Positions 1 to 11,574 of a stretch of 64,000 nt of DNA are shown here, one piece after another. Position 1 is the first letter of the stretch, and each line of letters begins with the position of its first letter. Under the pieces are notes generated by a model. That model saw only the letters and a list, made by a program, of their open reading frames with translations, ran no database searches and was not told the DNA's origin. The stretch is from Aurantimonas marina (GTDB taxonomy: Bacteria > Pseudomonadota > Alphaproteobacteria > Rhizobiales > Rhizobiaceae), in NCBI RefSeq assembly GCF_017183135.1, contig NZ_JADDXW010000010.1, positions 1-64,000 on the forward strand, given 5' to 3'. Both the position numbers and the translations under genes were made by a program.

Positions 1-847
1 GCGCCGCCTGGCGGTTCTTCGCCTGTTCCTGGTCGATCCGCGACGCCTCGGCCTCGCTCTCCAGACGCTCGCGCTCGATCGCCGCCTGCTTGAAGCTCTC
101 CACAGCCACAGCCATCGCACCGATCTCGTCCTTGCGCTCCTGTCCCTCGACCACGATCGACTTGTCGCCCTTGGCGAGCCGATCCATCAGAGCAGTCATC
201 CGGTCGATCGGAGTTGCAATGGCACGCCACAGAAGCCAGCCAACCAGAACGGCGAGCGAGGCCGCCGCTATGCCGCCGATCAGCAACGCAAGCTGCATGC
301 TGGATTTGGCGCTGTACTGCTCGGCGGATCTATCGGCCTGGCGCTGCTCCTCCGCGTCGTGGAATGCAGCCATTGCTTCACGAAAGAGCTGCAGATTCTT
401 GCCTTTGCCCTCGCTGAAGTCGGCGATGGCCTGACCAAGCGTCAAGGGATTTCTGGCCATAGCAACGCGCTTGTCCTGGCCGGCCATCAATGTCTCGCCC
501 TTCTCCCGGATCTCGGCGAGCCTTTGCTTTTGGCCGGGATCGGTGACCACCGCTTCGAGCTGCTGCAGGCTGTTCTGAAAATTCTTCCGCTCGACTTCGA
601 TTTGCTCGAGCCGGGCCGGAGCCTGATGGAGAAGATAGCCGCGCAGCGCGACGATCTGTTCGAGCAAGGCTGGCTCCAGCTGGGCCGCGATTCTCATGGT
701 CTTCGCGCTCTCCTCTTGGGCGAGCGTCGCCTCCTCAAGCTTCCAAATATTGAACTGAACAACGCCGCTGAGGCCAACGACCGCCAGCATGATCATCAGG
801 AAGCCGGCAATAAGCTTCCGGCTGATTTTCAGATTCGCGACGCGCAT
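1..847 (-). CDS. Methyl-accepting chemotaxis protein, N-terminal part (runs off left edge)
   Basis: Reading leftward from an ATG at 847 the frame stays open to the window edge (about 282 codons). It begins MRVANLKISRKLIAGF. A first membrane helix spans about residues 12-30, followed by a helical periplasmic region of about 150 residues, like the CHASE3/four-helix sensor of many chemoreceptors. A second helix (LALLIGGIAAASLAVLVGWL) follows, then a HAMP-like stretch containing RAIATPIDRM and DEIGAMAVAVESF. The frame leaves the window in a charged coiled coil, before the signalling hairpin would appear. The protein should sit in the inner membrane and signal to CheA/CheW. The ligand cannot be read from the sequence. 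Family is secure from architecture; the methyl-accepting domain itself is not visible here. Confidence 0.8.
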   Translation of the reverse strand, partial: MRVANLKISRKLIAGFLMIMLAVVGLSGVVQFNIWKLEEATLAQEESAKTMRIAAQLEPALLEQIVALRGYLLHQAPARLEQIEVERKNFQNSLQQLEAVVTDPGQKQRLAEIREKGETLMAGQDKRVAMARNPLTLGQAIADFSEGKGKNLQLFREAMAAFHDAEEQRQADRSAEQYSAKSSMQLALLIGGIAAASLAVLVGWLLWRAIATPIDRMTALMDRLAKGDKSIVVEGQERKDEIGAMAVAVESFKQAAIERERLESEAEASRIDQEQAKNRQAA

Positions 848-1211
848 TCCATTTCTTTCGTAAAATGCTGGATTCCGGCTGGAGCATGCGGTTCGCGAAC
901 GAAACCGGGGCATTCATACCCTTGAAAATCCACTTTATTCCGGGGGAGGCAGTCATTGCCGTGGGATTTCGCCGACGGTGTTCCTTGCCGGCATCCCGGA
1001 CCATCGACAAAAATGCTTACGAATTCGTTCTTGCCCGCGAGCGCAGTCGCTTTCCGGACAAGAATTCGCCGCAAAAACAAACTCCTGTAGAACTTAACGC
1101 AGACCTGCCCTACAAAGAAAATTGACGCTCTGGGTGCAGCGATCGTCATGTTCCGGCGCTTGCAATTGCTTTGATTAGAGTATCGGACCGCAAAAAAGCC
1201 GGACTTGCTTC
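848..1211. other. Intergenic region between chemoreceptor start and thiD end
   Basis: I find no convincing gene in these 364 bases. They must hold the promoter of the leftward chemoreceptor and the 3' end of the leftward thiamine operon. A run of six T on the minus strand (1191-1196) lies just after thiD and follows only a very weak stem, so it is at best a poor terminator. Bases 1178-1203 resemble one arm of the palindromic repeat at 62002-62051, and may be a decayed copy. Confidence 0.5.
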
Positions 1212-1991
1212 TTAGCCTCTGCGTGAATCGGCGCCGCCCCATGTGCGTTCGAACCACGTGGTCATGTGATTCTTCCCCCTGCGGCAAGACGCCGCAAGGG
1301 AATCACCTTGCGCCAAGTGGACGCAAATCGCGGTCGACAGCATGCAGCCGGTGCCGCGCATCGCGACCGGCAGACGTGGTGCGGAGAAGCGATTCGGCGC
1401 GCCGCCGCCGGGCTCAAACAGCAGATCGACGGCGCTCTCGCCATTGCCGTGGCCGCCCTTGACGAGCACTGCCCTTGTACCGGCGGCAAGGACGATTTCC
1501 GCCTGCTCCGCGATCGTCGCGGGAGGTTCGGCGCCCGCGATCCCACCGGCCAGAATACGCAGTTCCGGCAGGTTCGGCGTCAGCAAGGTTGCCAGCGGGA
1601 GCATCCGCTCGATGAAGACCGCCATCGCCGGATCATCGAGAAGCCGGCGGCCGGAGCTCGAGGCCACGACCGGGTCGAGGACGACGGGTAAATGGCGATA
1701 CGCGGCCAATGCCTCGGCGACTGTTTCGACGGCGGCGGCCGAGCCGAGCATGCCGATCTTGACGGCGCCGACCGCCCCATCGCCGAGTGCCAGCCGGACC
1801 TGCTCGCGCAGTACCGCCGGCGGAACCGGTTGGATGGCGGTCACCTCACGGTCGGATTGTGCTGTCACCGCCGTGACCGCCAAGCATAGCGTGGCGCCGA
1901 GATCGTGGGCGGCGCGAATGTCGGCGGCGATGCCGGCCCCGCCGGAGGAATCCGAGCCGGCGATCGCCAGCACCACGGGCCGGGCGCTCAA
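1212..1991 (-). CDS. thiD: Hydroxymethylpyrimidine/phosphomethylpyrimidine kinase ThiD
   Basis: Phosphorylates HMP and HMP-phosphate to HMP-pyrophosphate, the pyrimidine half of thiamine phosphate. The N-terminus carries the ribokinase-fold signature AIAGSDSSGGAGIAADI. Further on are KIGMLGS, VLDPVV, LTPNLPE and the anion-hole region RGTGCMLSTAI. I place the start at a TTG (1991-1989), so TTGA overlaps the thiE stop. The longer open frame upstream would add about 22 residues unlike the family. At 259 residues it has normal ThiD length. It is the last gene of thiC-O-S-G-E-D and its translation is probably coupled to thiE. Confidence 0.93.
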   Translation of the reverse strand: MSARPVVLAIAGSDSSGGAGIAADIRAAHDLGATLCLAVTAVTAQSDREVTAIQPVPPAVLREQVRLALGDGAVGAVKIGMLGSAAAVETVAEALAAYRHLPVVLDPVVASSSGRRLLDDPAMAVFIERMLPLATLLTPNLPELRILAGGIAGAEPPATIAEQAEIVLAAGTRAVLVKGGHGNGESAVDLLFEPGGGAPNRFSAPRLPVAMRGTGCMLSTAICVHLAQGDSLAASCRRGKNHMTTWFERTWGGADSRRG

Positions 1992-2662
1992 GCGCTGTTC
2001 GCGGGTGCCGCCTCGGCCTCGGCGGCTGTGCGCCAGCGCCGGGTCGCCGCGATCCATTCGCGGGTCCGCGCCTCCGGGTCGGCATTTCGAGTGATGTCGG
2101 TGACGACGGCGGCGCTGTCGGCACCGTTAGCGAACACCTCACCGATCCGCGCGACAGTGAGGCCGCCGATCGCCACCAGTGGTATGTCGCCGATCGCCGC
2201 GCGCCAGGCGGCGAGCTTTGCCGGGGTCTGCGGCGCCCAGTTCATCGCCTTCAGGATGGTCGGCCAGATCGGCCCGAGCGCGACATAATCGGGCTTGGCG
2301 GCAAGCGCGGTTGCAAGCTCGGCTTGGTCGTGGGTCGACAAGCCGAGCTTCAGCCCGGCGCGGCAGATGGCGGCGCGATCAGCGCCGGCCAGATCCTCCT
2401 GGCCGAGATGGACGACATCGCAGCCCTCTTCGATCGCCAGGCGCCAGTGATCGTTGATCACGAGCTGGCAGGAATTCGCCTCGCACACGTCCCTGGCGCG
2501 GCGGATTTCGGTGCGCAGCCGTCGTGCGTCCCTATCCTTGGCCCGCAATTGCACCAGTCTGACGCCGAGCGGCACCAGCCGTTCGATCCAGTCGGCATCG
2601 TCGACGATCAGATAGAACGGATCGAGCGCGATCCGCGAGCGCCCGTCCATCGTCGCACTCAT
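1988..2662 (-). CDS. thiE: Thiamine phosphate synthase ThiE
   Basis: Joins HMP-pyrophosphate and thiazole phosphate to give thiamine phosphate in the cytoplasm. The 224-residue protein shows the TIM-barrel landmarks of the family: [10 protein letters not shown] near residue 35, [35 protein letters not shown] and VAIGGL. The last 20 or so residues form an Ala/Glu-rich tail. The ATG at 2662 overlaps the thiG stop as ATGA, which fixes the start and suggests translational coupling. Like the rest of the operon it should respond to the TPP riboswitch upstream of thiC. Confidence 0.94.
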   Translation of the reverse strand: MSATMDGRSRIALDPFYLIVDDADWIERLVPLGVRLVQLRAKDRDARRLRTEIRRARDVCEANSCQLVINDHWRLAIEEGCDVVHLGQEDLAGADRAAICRAGLKLGLSTHDQAELATALAAKPDYVALGPIWPTILKAMNWAPQTPAKLAAWRAAIGDIPLVAIGGLTVARIGEVFANGADSAAVVTDITRNADPEARTREWIAATRRWRTAAEAEAAPANSA

Positions 2663-3429
2663 GCGAGCAGCGCCTTGCCCAACACCGGCGTCGACGGCGC
2701 GGCCATGTCGCGCGGCTCCAGCGCGCCCGCATCAAAGCCGAGCCGCCCGGCCTCGACCGCCAGCGCGAAGGCGCGCGCCATCGCGACCGGATCGCCGGCC
2801 TTGGCGATAGCGGTGTTGAGGAGGACGCCGTCGAATCCAAGTTCCAACGCCTCGGCCGCATGCGAGGGCACACCGAGACCGGCATCGACGATCAGCGTCA
2901 CCTCCGGAAAATGCGCCCTGAGGCTGCGCAGCCCATAGCGGTTGTTGAGGCCCCTGGCCGAGCCGATGGGCGAACCCCAGGGCATGAGAACACGGCAGCC
3001 GGCTTCGACAAGGCGCTCGGCGGCGGCGAGGTCCTCGGTCGTATAGGGCAGCACCTCGAACCCCTCGGCCACGAGGATTCGCGCCGCTTCGACCAGCCCG
3101 AAGAGATCCGGCTGCAGCGTGTCGGCTTCCCCGATGACCTCCAGCTTGACCAGCGTCGTGCCGAAGATCTCGCGGCCCATCTGCGCCGTCGTCACCGCTT
3201 CCTTCACCGTATGGCAGCCAGCCGTGTTGGGCAGCACCTGAACGCCGAAAGCGCGGATCAGGTCCCAGAAGCCTTGGCCCGCCTTTGCTCCGGCGCTCTC
3301 GCGGCGGAGCGACACGGTGACGAGTTCCGCCCCGGATGCCCGCACCGCCTCGGCCATGATCGCGGGCGAGGGGTAGAGCGCGGTGCCGAGCATCAGCCGC
3401 GAGGCGTAGTGGCGCCCGTAAATGTCCAT
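2659..3429 (-). CDS. thiG: Thiazole synthase ThiG
   Basis: Builds the thiazole phosphate ring from deoxyxylulose phosphate, dehydroglycine and ThiS thiocarboxylate. The sequence shows [16 protein letters not shown], the Schiff-base lysine in [10 protein letters not shown] (about Lys95), [16 protein letters not shown] and [13 protein letters not shown], all typical of ThiG. I start at the ATG at 3429, which has AGGAG about nine bases upstream. The same frame is open further upstream through thiS, but that part does not resemble ThiG. The 256-residue length matches the family. It lies 11 bases after thiS and overlaps thiE by ATGA. Confidence 0.95.
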   Translation of the reverse strand: MDIYGRHYASRLMLGTALYPSPAIMAEAVRASGAELVTVSLRRESAGAKAGQGFWDLIRAFGVQVLPNTAGCHTVKEAVTTAQMGREIFGTTLVKLEVIGEADTLQPDLFGLVEAARILVAEGFEVLPYTTEDLAAAERLVEAGCRVLMPWGSPIGSARGLNNRYGLRSLRAHFPEVTLIVDAGLGVPSHAAEALELGFDGVLLNTAIAKAGDPVAMARAFALAVEAGRLGFDAGALEPRDMAAPSTPVLGKALLA

Positions 3430-3440
3430 CGACAAATCTC

Positions 3441-3638
3441 CTAGCCTCCCTGCATGGGCGCGACGATCTCGATCGCATCGCCGTCGACGACCGGCGTCGC
3501 TGGCCGGTCCTCCTTCGCCACGAAATCGCGGTTGCGCGCGGTGGCGACGACCGCGTCTGCCAGCCCGAGTTCGACCAGCAAAGCATCGAGCGTCGTCGCC
3601 GCGACCTCGCGCGGCTCGCCGTTCAGCCGGATCGTCAT
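3441..3638 (-). CDS. thiS: Sulfur carrier protein ThiS
   Basis: Small ubiquitin-like protein (65 residues) that carries the thiazole sulfur as a C-terminal thiocarboxylate. It starts [11 protein letters not shown], has the expected LxxLL-like middle ([10 protein letters not shown]) and ends in the obligatory Gly-Gly. Its ATG overlaps the thiO stop (ATGA), and thiG follows directly. No thiF is visible in the window, so ThiS adenylation must use a ThiF/MoeB-like enzyme encoded elsewhere. Confidence 0.95.
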   Translation of the reverse strand: MTIRLNGEPREVAATTLDALLVELGLADAVVATARNRDFVAKEDRPATPVVDGDAIEIVAPMQGG

Positions 3639-4612
3639 GCGGCTTGCCTCCCGCTCTGGCCAAGGGCGAGATCGGCGGCCCGCCCCGCGACGTCCGGCGC
3701 CAGCAGAAAGCCGTGGCGGTAAAGACCGTTGACCGAGATCACCCGTCCCTGCCGCGTCACCCGTGGCAGATTGTCCGGAAAGGCCGGCCGGATGCCGACG
3801 CCGGTATCGAGCAGCTCGGCCTCGGCGAAGGCCGGGTGCAGGGCGTAGGCGGCTGACAAAAGCTCGACCGCCGAGCGCAGCGTGATCGCGCTCCGGTTCT
3901 CGCTTTCGATCATCGTCGCGCCGACCATGAAGATGCCGTCCACACGCGGTACGACGTAAATCGGTTGACGCGGATGCAGGAGACGGACCGGCCGCGACAG
4001 CATCACCTCGGCCGTCCGCAGCAGCACCATCTCGCCGCGCACGCCGCGCAGCTCCGGCAAGGCCTCGCGGGCGGCAAAACCGCGGCAGTCGACGACCATT
4101 TCAAACCCTGCGGACGCAGCGCGCCCGTCCTCTCCGAAATGGAACGCAACCCCCATCCCCTCCAGCCGCCGGGCCAGCGCCTTCAAGGCGCAGCGCGGGC
4201 ACAGATGCGCCTCTTCGGTAAACAACAGCCCGGCGCGAAACCGCCCGGCCAAGCTCGGCTCGAGCTCGGCGATCTCCTCCGCGCCGATACGGTCGAAATG
4301 GTCGGTGCGCCGGGCGAAACGGTCGAGCTCCGCCCGGTCGCGCGGCGGCGCCAGGACCAGGCTGCCCTGCCGCGCCACATCCGGAACACGGGCCGCCCAC
4401 CAGTCGGCGGCGCCGGCGCCGAGCCGGACCACCTCAGCCTCGGCGCTTTCGCGCTCGCACCACGGCGCCAGCATGGCGCCGGCGAGACGCGACGCCGCGC
4501 CCTCGCCGATGACGGCGCCGCGCTCGAACACCGTCACCGAAGCACCCCGCTCGGCGAGCACGGTGGCGGAGGCCAGCCCCGCGACGCCGGCGCCGAGAAC
4601 CGCGATCTGCAT
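3635..4612 (-). CDS. thiO: Glycine oxidase ThiO
   Basis: FAD-dependent oxidase that converts glycine to dehydroglycine (iminoglycine) for the thiazole ring. The N-terminus [16 protein letters not shown] holds the Rossmann GxGxxG at about residues 7-12, followed by VTVFERG. The C-terminal part has [15 protein letters not shown] and [13 protein letters not shown], typical of the DAO/ThiO family. I start at the ATG at 4612, four bases after the thiC stop. The frame extends upstream, but only into Arg-rich sequence with no homology. Having thiO rather than thiH points to the aerobic route. Confidence 0.93.
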   Translation of the reverse strand: MQIAVLGAGVAGLASATVLAERGASVTVFERGAVIGEGAASRLAGAMLAPWCERESAEAEVVRLGAGAADWWAARVPDVARQGSLVLAPPRDRAELDRFARRTDHFDRIGAEEIAELEPSLAGRFRAGLLFTEEAHLCPRCALKALARRLEGMGVAFHFGEDGRAASAGFEMVVDCRGFAAREALPELRGVRGEMVLLRTAEVMLSRPVRLLHPRQPIYVVPRVDGIFMVGATMIESENRSAITLRSAVELLSAAYALHPAFAEAELLDTGVGIRPAFPDNLPRVTRQGRVISVNGLYRHGFLLAPDVAGRAADLALGQSGRQAA

Positions 4613-4616
4613 CGGC

Positions 4617-6690
<2,074 letters not shown>

Positions 6691-6801
6691 TGGACGAGCG
6701 AACGCTATCAATTCAGCGGCCAAAGTCAACGGCGATCTGCGCCGACCCGGAGACCGGACCGCCAAATGTCGTGAAAGCCCCGCGGAAGCGCCGGGCAGCG
6801 C

Positions 6802-7704
6802 CTATTCCTTCACCGCGCCGGTCATCGACGAGACGTAATAGTCGACGAAGAAGGAATAGAGGATGACCACGGGGAGCGAGCCGAGCAGCGCCCCGGCCAT
6901 CAGCGCCCCCCATTCGTAGATATCACCTCTGACAAGCTCGGTCAGCACGCCGACCGGGATCGTCTTGTTTTCCGACGAGGAGATGAAGGTCAGCGCGTAG
7001 ATGAACTCGTTCCAGGACAGGGTGAAGGCGAAGATGCCGGCGGAGATCAGGCCGGGCACGGCCAGCGGCAGCACCACCTTGGTCAGAATCTGCCAGCGCG
7101 TCGCCCCGTCCACCAGGGCGCTCTCTTCCAGCTCGAAGGGGATCGTGCGGAAATAGCCCATCAGCAGCCAGGTGCAGAACGGGATGAGGAAGGTCGGATA
7201 GGTCAGGATCAGCGCCAGCCGGGAGTCGAATATGCCAACGTTGAAAACGATGAAGGCCAGCGGAATGAACAGGATCGACGGCGGCACGAGATAGGCGAGG
7301 AAAATCAGAAGACCGGTGACCCGCGCGCCGGTGAAACGCACACGCTCAATCGCATAGGCCGCGAAGACGGAGGCTGCCAGCGCGATCGCCGTCGAGGCGA
7401 CGGAGACAAGCATCGTGTTCCACAGCCAGCCCGGATAGGAGGTCTCGAAGAGCAGGAAGCGGATATGTTCGAGCGTCGGCTTGACCACCCAGAACGGGCT
7501 GTAGTCGGTGTAGTTGGTCAGCTGGTGGTTCGGCTTCACCGCCGTGATCGCCATCCAGTAGAACGGGAACAACAGCACGAAGACGAACACGGCCAGCGGC
7601 AGATAGACAACGAGGATGCGGCGCGGCAGCGAGTTGAATTGCTGCATGCCCTCGGTATCGTCATGCACGGCGGCGGTGCGCCCGGGAAGCGTTTCTTGGC
7701 TCAT
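6802..7704 (-). CDS. Carbohydrate ABC transporter permease, MalG type
   Basis: Inner-membrane subunit of a CUT1 sugar importer, 300 residues with about six membrane helices. The first helix lies near residues 32-55 (LPLAVFVFVLLFPFYW). The cytoplasmic EAA loop that docks to the ATPase is EESALVDGATRWQILTKVV followed by LPLAVPG. It starts 10 bases after the preceding permease gene and is the last gene of the ABC operon. A gap of about 110 bases separates it from the thiC riboswitch, all on the same strand. The sugar transported cannot be told from the sequence. Confidence 0.92.
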   Translation of the reverse strand: MSQETLPGRTAAVHDDTEGMQQFNSLPRRILVVYLPLAVFVFVLLFPFYWMAITAVKPNHQLTNYTDYSPFWVVKPTLEHIRFLLFETSYPGWLWNTMLVSVASTAIALAASVFAAYAIERVRFTGARVTGLLIFLAYLVPPSILFIPLAFIVFNVGIFDSRLALILTYPTFLIPFCTWLLMGYFRTIPFELEESALVDGATRWQILTKVVLPLAVPGLISAGIFAFTLSWNEFIYALTFISSSENKTIPVGVLTELVRGDIYEWGALMAGALLGSLPVVILYSFFVDYYVSSMTGAVKE

Positions 7705-7714
7705 CGTGATGTCC

Positions 7715-8647
7715 TCAATCGGCCCCGCCCTGTTGCCATTTGCGTCGCTGCAGTCCGAAGAACGAGAACAGGATCGCGGCGAGCAGGAAAGGAATCATGG
7801 CGACGGCGATCGCCGCGCCCTCGCCGAGCTGGCCGCCGGGGATGGCGCGCTGGAACGAGAGCGTCGCCATCAAGTGCGTCGCGTTGACCGGGCCGCCACG
7901 CGTCAAAACGTAGATCAGCTGGAAATCGGTGAAGGTGAACAGCACCGAGAAGGTCATCACCACGGCGATGATTGGCGTCAGCAGCGGCAGCGTGATCTTG
8001 GTGAAGCGCTGCCACGACGTCGCGCCGTCGAGCGCCGCCGCCTCGTTCAGCGACTGCGGGATCGTCTGCAGGCCGGCGAGCAGCGAGATCGCCACGAATG
8101 GGATGCCGCGCCAGACATTGGCCGCGATCACCGAGGCACGGGCCTTGTTCGGATCGCCGAGGAAGTTGATCGGCGCGTCGATCCAGCCCCACTGCATGAG
8201 CACCCAGGAAATGATCGAGAACTGGGAATCGTAGATCCACCAGAAGGCCAGCGCCGACAAGACGGTCGGCACCACCCAGGGCAACAGGATGATCGCCCGG
8301 AAGAAATTCTTGAACGGCAGATGCTCGTTGAGGATCAGGGCCAGCCACAGGCCGAGGATGAATTTCAGCACCGACGCGACGAAGGTGTAGAGGACGGTAT
8401 TGTAGACCGACAGCCAGAACACCGGGTCGTCGAACAGCCAGGCGTAGTTCTCCAGCCCGACGAAGACACCGGTGCGCCCGATGGTCGTGTCGGTAAAGCC
8501 CAGCCAGACGCCGAGGCCCAGCGGGTAGGTGAGAAAGAACAGCAGGAATATGCCCGCCGGCAGCATGAACAGGAGGCCGAGACCGTTCCGGCTCTGCACG
8601 AAGCGACGCAGGATGGATGGGCGTTCTACCGCCTGGACGCTCGACAT
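7715..8647 (-). CDS. Carbohydrate ABC transporter permease, MalF type
   Basis: Partner permease of the CUT1 importer, 310 residues. The N-terminal cytoplasmic stretch is short, and the first helix is LLFMLPAGIFLLFFLTYPLG. The EAA loop reads NEAAALDGATSWQRFTKIT followed by LPLLTP. It should form the heterodimeric channel with the downstream MalG-type subunit. GAGGAACG lies about ten bases before the ATG. A terminator-like stem-loop separates it from the binding-protein gene upstream, so it is probably made at a lower level than that protein. Confidence 0.92.
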   Translation of the reverse strand: MSSVQAVERPSILRRFVQSRNGLGLLFMLPAGIFLLFFLTYPLGLGVWLGFTDTTIGRTGVFVGLENYAWLFDDPVFWLSVYNTVLYTFVASVLKFILGLWLALILNEHLPFKNFFRAIILLPWVVPTVLSALAFWWIYDSQFSIISWVLMQWGWIDAPINFLGDPNKARASVIAANVWRGIPFVAISLLAGLQTIPQSLNEAAALDGATSWQRFTKITLPLLTPIIAVVMTFSVLFTFTDFQLIYVLTRGGPVNATHLMATLSFQRAIPGGQLGEGAAIAVAMIPFLLAAILFSFFGLQRRKWQQGGAD

Positions 8648-8726
8648 CGCTTGCTCGTTCCTCTGCTTTTACCCGGCCGGTCAAGGCCGGACATATCGCG
8701 CCGCGCAACGGCGTTCCTGACGTTCG

Positions 8727-8764
8727 AAAAAGAGCGGGGGACGCCGACGATCGCCGGCGCCCCC
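8727..8764 (-). terminator. Terminator-like stem-loop between binding protein and permease genes
   Basis: Eight bases after the binding-protein stop, on the minus strand, GGGGGCGCCGGC pairs with the arm ending GGCGTCCCCC (one bulged T). Four bases further is TTTTT (8731-8727). This looks like a partial intrinsic terminator or an mRNA-stabilising 3' end that sets a high binding-protein to permease ratio. Confidence 0.7.
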
Positions 8765-8771
8765 TGTCTCG

Positions 8772-10088
8772 TTAGCGGTAGTAGCGGGCGATACGCCGCT
8801 CGGCGTTCGCGATCGCTTCCTCGGCCGTGCGCTGACCTGTCACCGCCTCGGCGAACATGTCGACGACCACATAGTCGGCCATCACGCCGGCCGACGAGGG
8901 TCCGAGCGGCCCGGCGAAGCCGTTGGGACGCAAGCTCGCCGACGCCTTGGAATACGGCTCGTGGATCGGGTCCGAGGTCCAGACTGGATTGTCGGCGAAG
9001 GCCTTCAGCGGCTGGCAGCAATAGGCACTAGCGCCCTGGATCCAGGCGTTCATCTGATCGGGCTGATACATGAAGGCGATGTAGGCCTTGGCCGCCTCAG
9101 GGTATTTGGTGTGCTTGAAGACGTTGATGGTCGAGGTCTGGTGCAGTTCCACCGACTTTCCGACCGGGCCGATCGGCAGGTTGGTCGTGCGCATATCCTC
9201 GGCGATCTCGGCCATCGCCGGGTCCTTCTTGGCGGCGTAGTAGAGCGAGACGCCGTTCGCCGTCAGCGAAATCTGGCCAGCCAGGAAGGCGCGGTTGTTG
9301 TTGATGTCGAGCCAGCTCTCGGTGCCGGGAATGAAGGTGGCATAAAGCGCCTTGGCGTATTCGATCGCCGCCTTGGTCTCGGGACTGTTGATCGCCGGCT
9401 TGCCGCTCTCGTCGACGGTCATGCCGCCATGGCTCCACAACAGCCAGTGGGCATAGTTGTTGCCGTCGCCGACGGCCTTGCCGTGCGGGAAGCCGGCAGG
9501 CGTGCCCTTGGCCTGCATCGCTTTGCAAAGCTCCAAGAAGCCGTCGGTGTCGGTCGGAAATTCCTCGAACCCGGCGGCCTTCATGTGGCTGTCGCGATAG
9601 CAGATGGCGTTGCCGATTGCAGTCAGCGGCACGGCGATAAACTTGTCGCCCTGCTTGGCATAACCTTCGAGGCCTTCGTACCAGCCGCCGCTCTGCTCGC
9701 CGAGCGCGGTGGCGACGTCAGTGACGTCGACCAGCTTGTCCGGATACTGGAACGGATCGTCGAACCAGCTCATCACCATGTCGGGTCCCGAGCCGACATT
9801 GGCCGCGACGGCAGCCTTCGGACGCACGTCTTCCCAGCTTTCCTGGTCGATCTGGACTTCGACACCGGTCGCCTCGGTAAAGGCCTTGGTATTGGCGTTC
9901 CAGGCTTCTTCCTCGCCGGAAACGAACGGCACCCAGCGCAGCAGCCTGAGGCTCGCGCCTTCTTCCGGCTGGAAGCTCGGCATGGCCCCTTGGGCGAATG
10001 CCCGGCCACTGCCGACGAGGCCACCGAGCGCGGTACCGGCGACAATGCCGGCCGTGCCCTGTAGAAGTGTTCTGCGATTAATTGTCAT
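8772..10088 (-). CDS. Extracellular solute-binding protein of the CUT1 sugar ABC transporter
   Basis: Periplasmic receptor of 438 residues. The N-terminus MTINRRTLLQGTAGIVAG carries a twin-arginine-type signal, with probable cleavage after GRAFA near residue 32. This suggests export by Tat in folded form, which is common for such proteins in this group. The mature part has the MalE-like pattern (WNANTKAFTEATGVEVQID, GSGPDMVMSWFDDP, VPLTAIGNAICYRDS, AFLAGQISLTANG). GAGGAGG precedes the ATG. The gene lies between the ATPase and permease genes. Substrate unknown; neighbouring genes do not decide it. Confidence 0.92.
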   Translation of the reverse strand: MTINRRTLLQGTAGIVAGTALGGLVGSGRAFAQGAMPSFQPEEGASLRLLRWVPFVSGEEEAWNANTKAFTEATGVEVQIDQESWEDVRPKAAVAANVGSGPDMVMSWFDDPFQYPDKLVDVTDVATALGEQSGGWYEGLEGYAKQGDKFIAVPLTAIGNAICYRDSHMKAAGFEEFPTDTDGFLELCKAMQAKGTPAGFPHGKAVGDGNNYAHWLLWSHGGMTVDESGKPAINSPETKAAIEYAKALYATFIPGTESWLDINNNRAFLAGQISLTANGVSLYYAAKKDPAMAEIAEDMRTTNLPIGPVGKSVELHQTSTINVFKHTKYPEAAKAYIAFMYQPDQMNAWIQGASAYCCQPLKAFADNPVWTSDPIHEPYSKASASLRPNGFAGPLGPSSAGVMADYVVVDMFAEAVTGQRTAEEAIANAERRIARYYR

Positions 10089-10173
10089 ATTGGTATCCTC
10101 CTCTTGCGCGGAAGCGCTCCCTGCACTCTCCGTCGGCGGCCTTCCGCTGCCGCGACGGCTTGTCTGCCTGCTC

Positions 10174-11238
10174 CTAGACCGAGACGCGCGCCCCGGACTT
10201 GGCGTCGAACAGATGCACCGCGCTGGGGTCGATCGATACCCGCAGCTCCTCGCCCGGTCCCTGGGAAATGCGCTCGCGAAAGACGCAGATCATCTCCGTT
10301 TCCCCGAGTTTGGCGACCACGTGGGTCTCTGAGCCTGTCGGCTCGACGACCTCGACCTTGAGCGGCACATCGCCTCCAAGGGTCATACCCTCCGGCCGCA
10401 CGCCGTAGATCGTCTCGCGTCCCGGCTCCGCCTTGCCTGGCCGCGCGATCGGCAGCCGGTGTCCGTCCCCGGTGACGAACCACGTCCGGTCGTCGGGATC
10501 GGTCGCGCCCGTCACCATGTTCATGGCGGGCGAGCCGATGAAACCGGCAACGAAAAGATTGTCGGGATGATCGTAAAGCTCCAGTGGCGTGCCGACCTGC
10601 TCGACGATTCCATCGTGCATGACGACGATCTTGTCGGCCATGGTCATCGCCTCGATCTGGTCGTGGGTGACATAGACGGTGGTGGTCTTCAGGCGCTGGT
10701 GGAGATTCTTCATCTCGGTCCGCATGGAAACGCGCAGCTTGGCATCGAGATTGGACAACGGCTCATCAAACAGGAAGACCTGCGGCTCGCGCACGATCGC
10801 CCGGCCCATGGCGACGCGCTGGCGCTGGCCGCCGGAGAGCTGGCGCGGATAGCGGTCGAGCAGATGGGTCAGGCCGAGGATTTCCGCGGCCGGCTTGACC
10901 CGCGCTTCGATCTCGCTCTTCGAGGCACGCTTGAGCATCAGCGAAAACGCCATGTTCTCCGCCACGGAGATGTGCGGGTAGAGCGCATAGTTCTGAAAAA
11001 CCATGGCAATATCGCGGTCCTTCGGCGGCAACGCATTCACCACGCGATCGCCGATCAGGATCTCGCCCGCGGTGATGTTCTCCAGCCCCGCGAGCATGCG
11101 CAGCAGCGTGGACTTGCCACAGCCCGACGGCCCCACCAGCACGACGAACTGCCCCTCTTCGATATCGATCGAGACGCCATGCAGCACTTCCACCGGACCG
11201 AACGCCTTGCGCACGTCCCGGAACGTCACCGATGCCAT
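10174..11238 (-). CDS. Sugar ABC transporter ATP-binding protein (UgpC/MsmK/MalK type)
   Basis: Energises the CUT1 importer. Of 354 residues the first 240 form the nucleotide-binding domain: Walker [11 protein letters not shown]-loop FQNYALYPH, signature [14 protein letters not shown], Walker B VFLFDEP and H-loop VTHDQ. A TOBE/OB-like C-terminal domain follows ([22 protein letters not shown]). I start at the ATG at 11238 (MASVTFRDV); a GTG twelve bases upstream and longer in-frame extensions lack family resemblance. It is the first gene of the operon ATPase, binding protein, MalF, MalG. Such ATPases are often shared among several transporters. Confidence 0.93.
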   Translation of the reverse strand: MASVTFRDVRKAFGPVEVLHGVSIDIEEGQFVVLVGPSGCGKSTLLRMLAGLENITAGEILIGDRVVNALPPKDRDIAMVFQNYALYPHISVAENMAFSLMLKRASKSEIEARVKPAAEILGLTHLLDRYPRQLSGGQRQRVAMGRAIVREPQVFLFDEPLSNLDAKLRVSMRTEMKNLHQRLKTTTVYVTHDQIEAMTMADKIVVMHDGIVEQVGTPLELYDHPDNLFVAGFIGSPAMNMVTGATDPDDRTWFVTGDGHRLPIARPGKAEPGRETIYGVRPEGMTLGGDVPLKVEVVEPTGSETHVVAKLGETEMICVFRERISQGPGEELRVSIDPSAVHLFDAKSGARVSV

Positions 11239-11574
11239 TCGCTTCCCCACAATGGATTCTTTTCGTTGCCGGCATACTGTCCGCTTCGGCCACACAACGC
11301 AATCGGCGCCGTGGGATTTCGTATACCTTAATCCTGAAACGCCACGTTTGCCCCGCTTTTGCAAGCGAATTCTACGACTCGACCCACCCGATCGATGAAT
11401 CCACTGTCCGCCCAGCGGGGCATTTCGTCAACAGGCATCCCCGTGATGCCGGGTGGGCTGTGCCCCCCCTCGCCGCGGCGGTGCGGTAAGCGGCTCCGGG
11501 GCCGAAACGGGGGAGCCGTCTCTGGATCGAATTGGCCGGATCGCCGGAAAATGTCAGGCGAGCCGCTCCCGGAC
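11239..11574. promoter_or_regulatory. Intergenic region with likely promoter of the sugar ABC operon
   Basis: No gene is supported here. The leftward ABC operon must start from this region. An imperfect palindrome CGCTTTTGCAAGCG (11354-11367), with outer arms CGCTT/AAGCG, lies about 115 bases upstream of the ATPase start and resembles a LacI-type operator, but no regulator gene is adjacent. Part of the region also follows the stop of the DD-carboxypeptidase gene; I see no clear terminator for it. Confidence 0.35.

Noticed and set aside
11354-11367. LacI-type operator for the sugar ABC operon
   Set aside because: The palindrome is imperfect at its centre and no LacI-family gene is nearby, so it is mentioned only as a weak possibility in the region entry.
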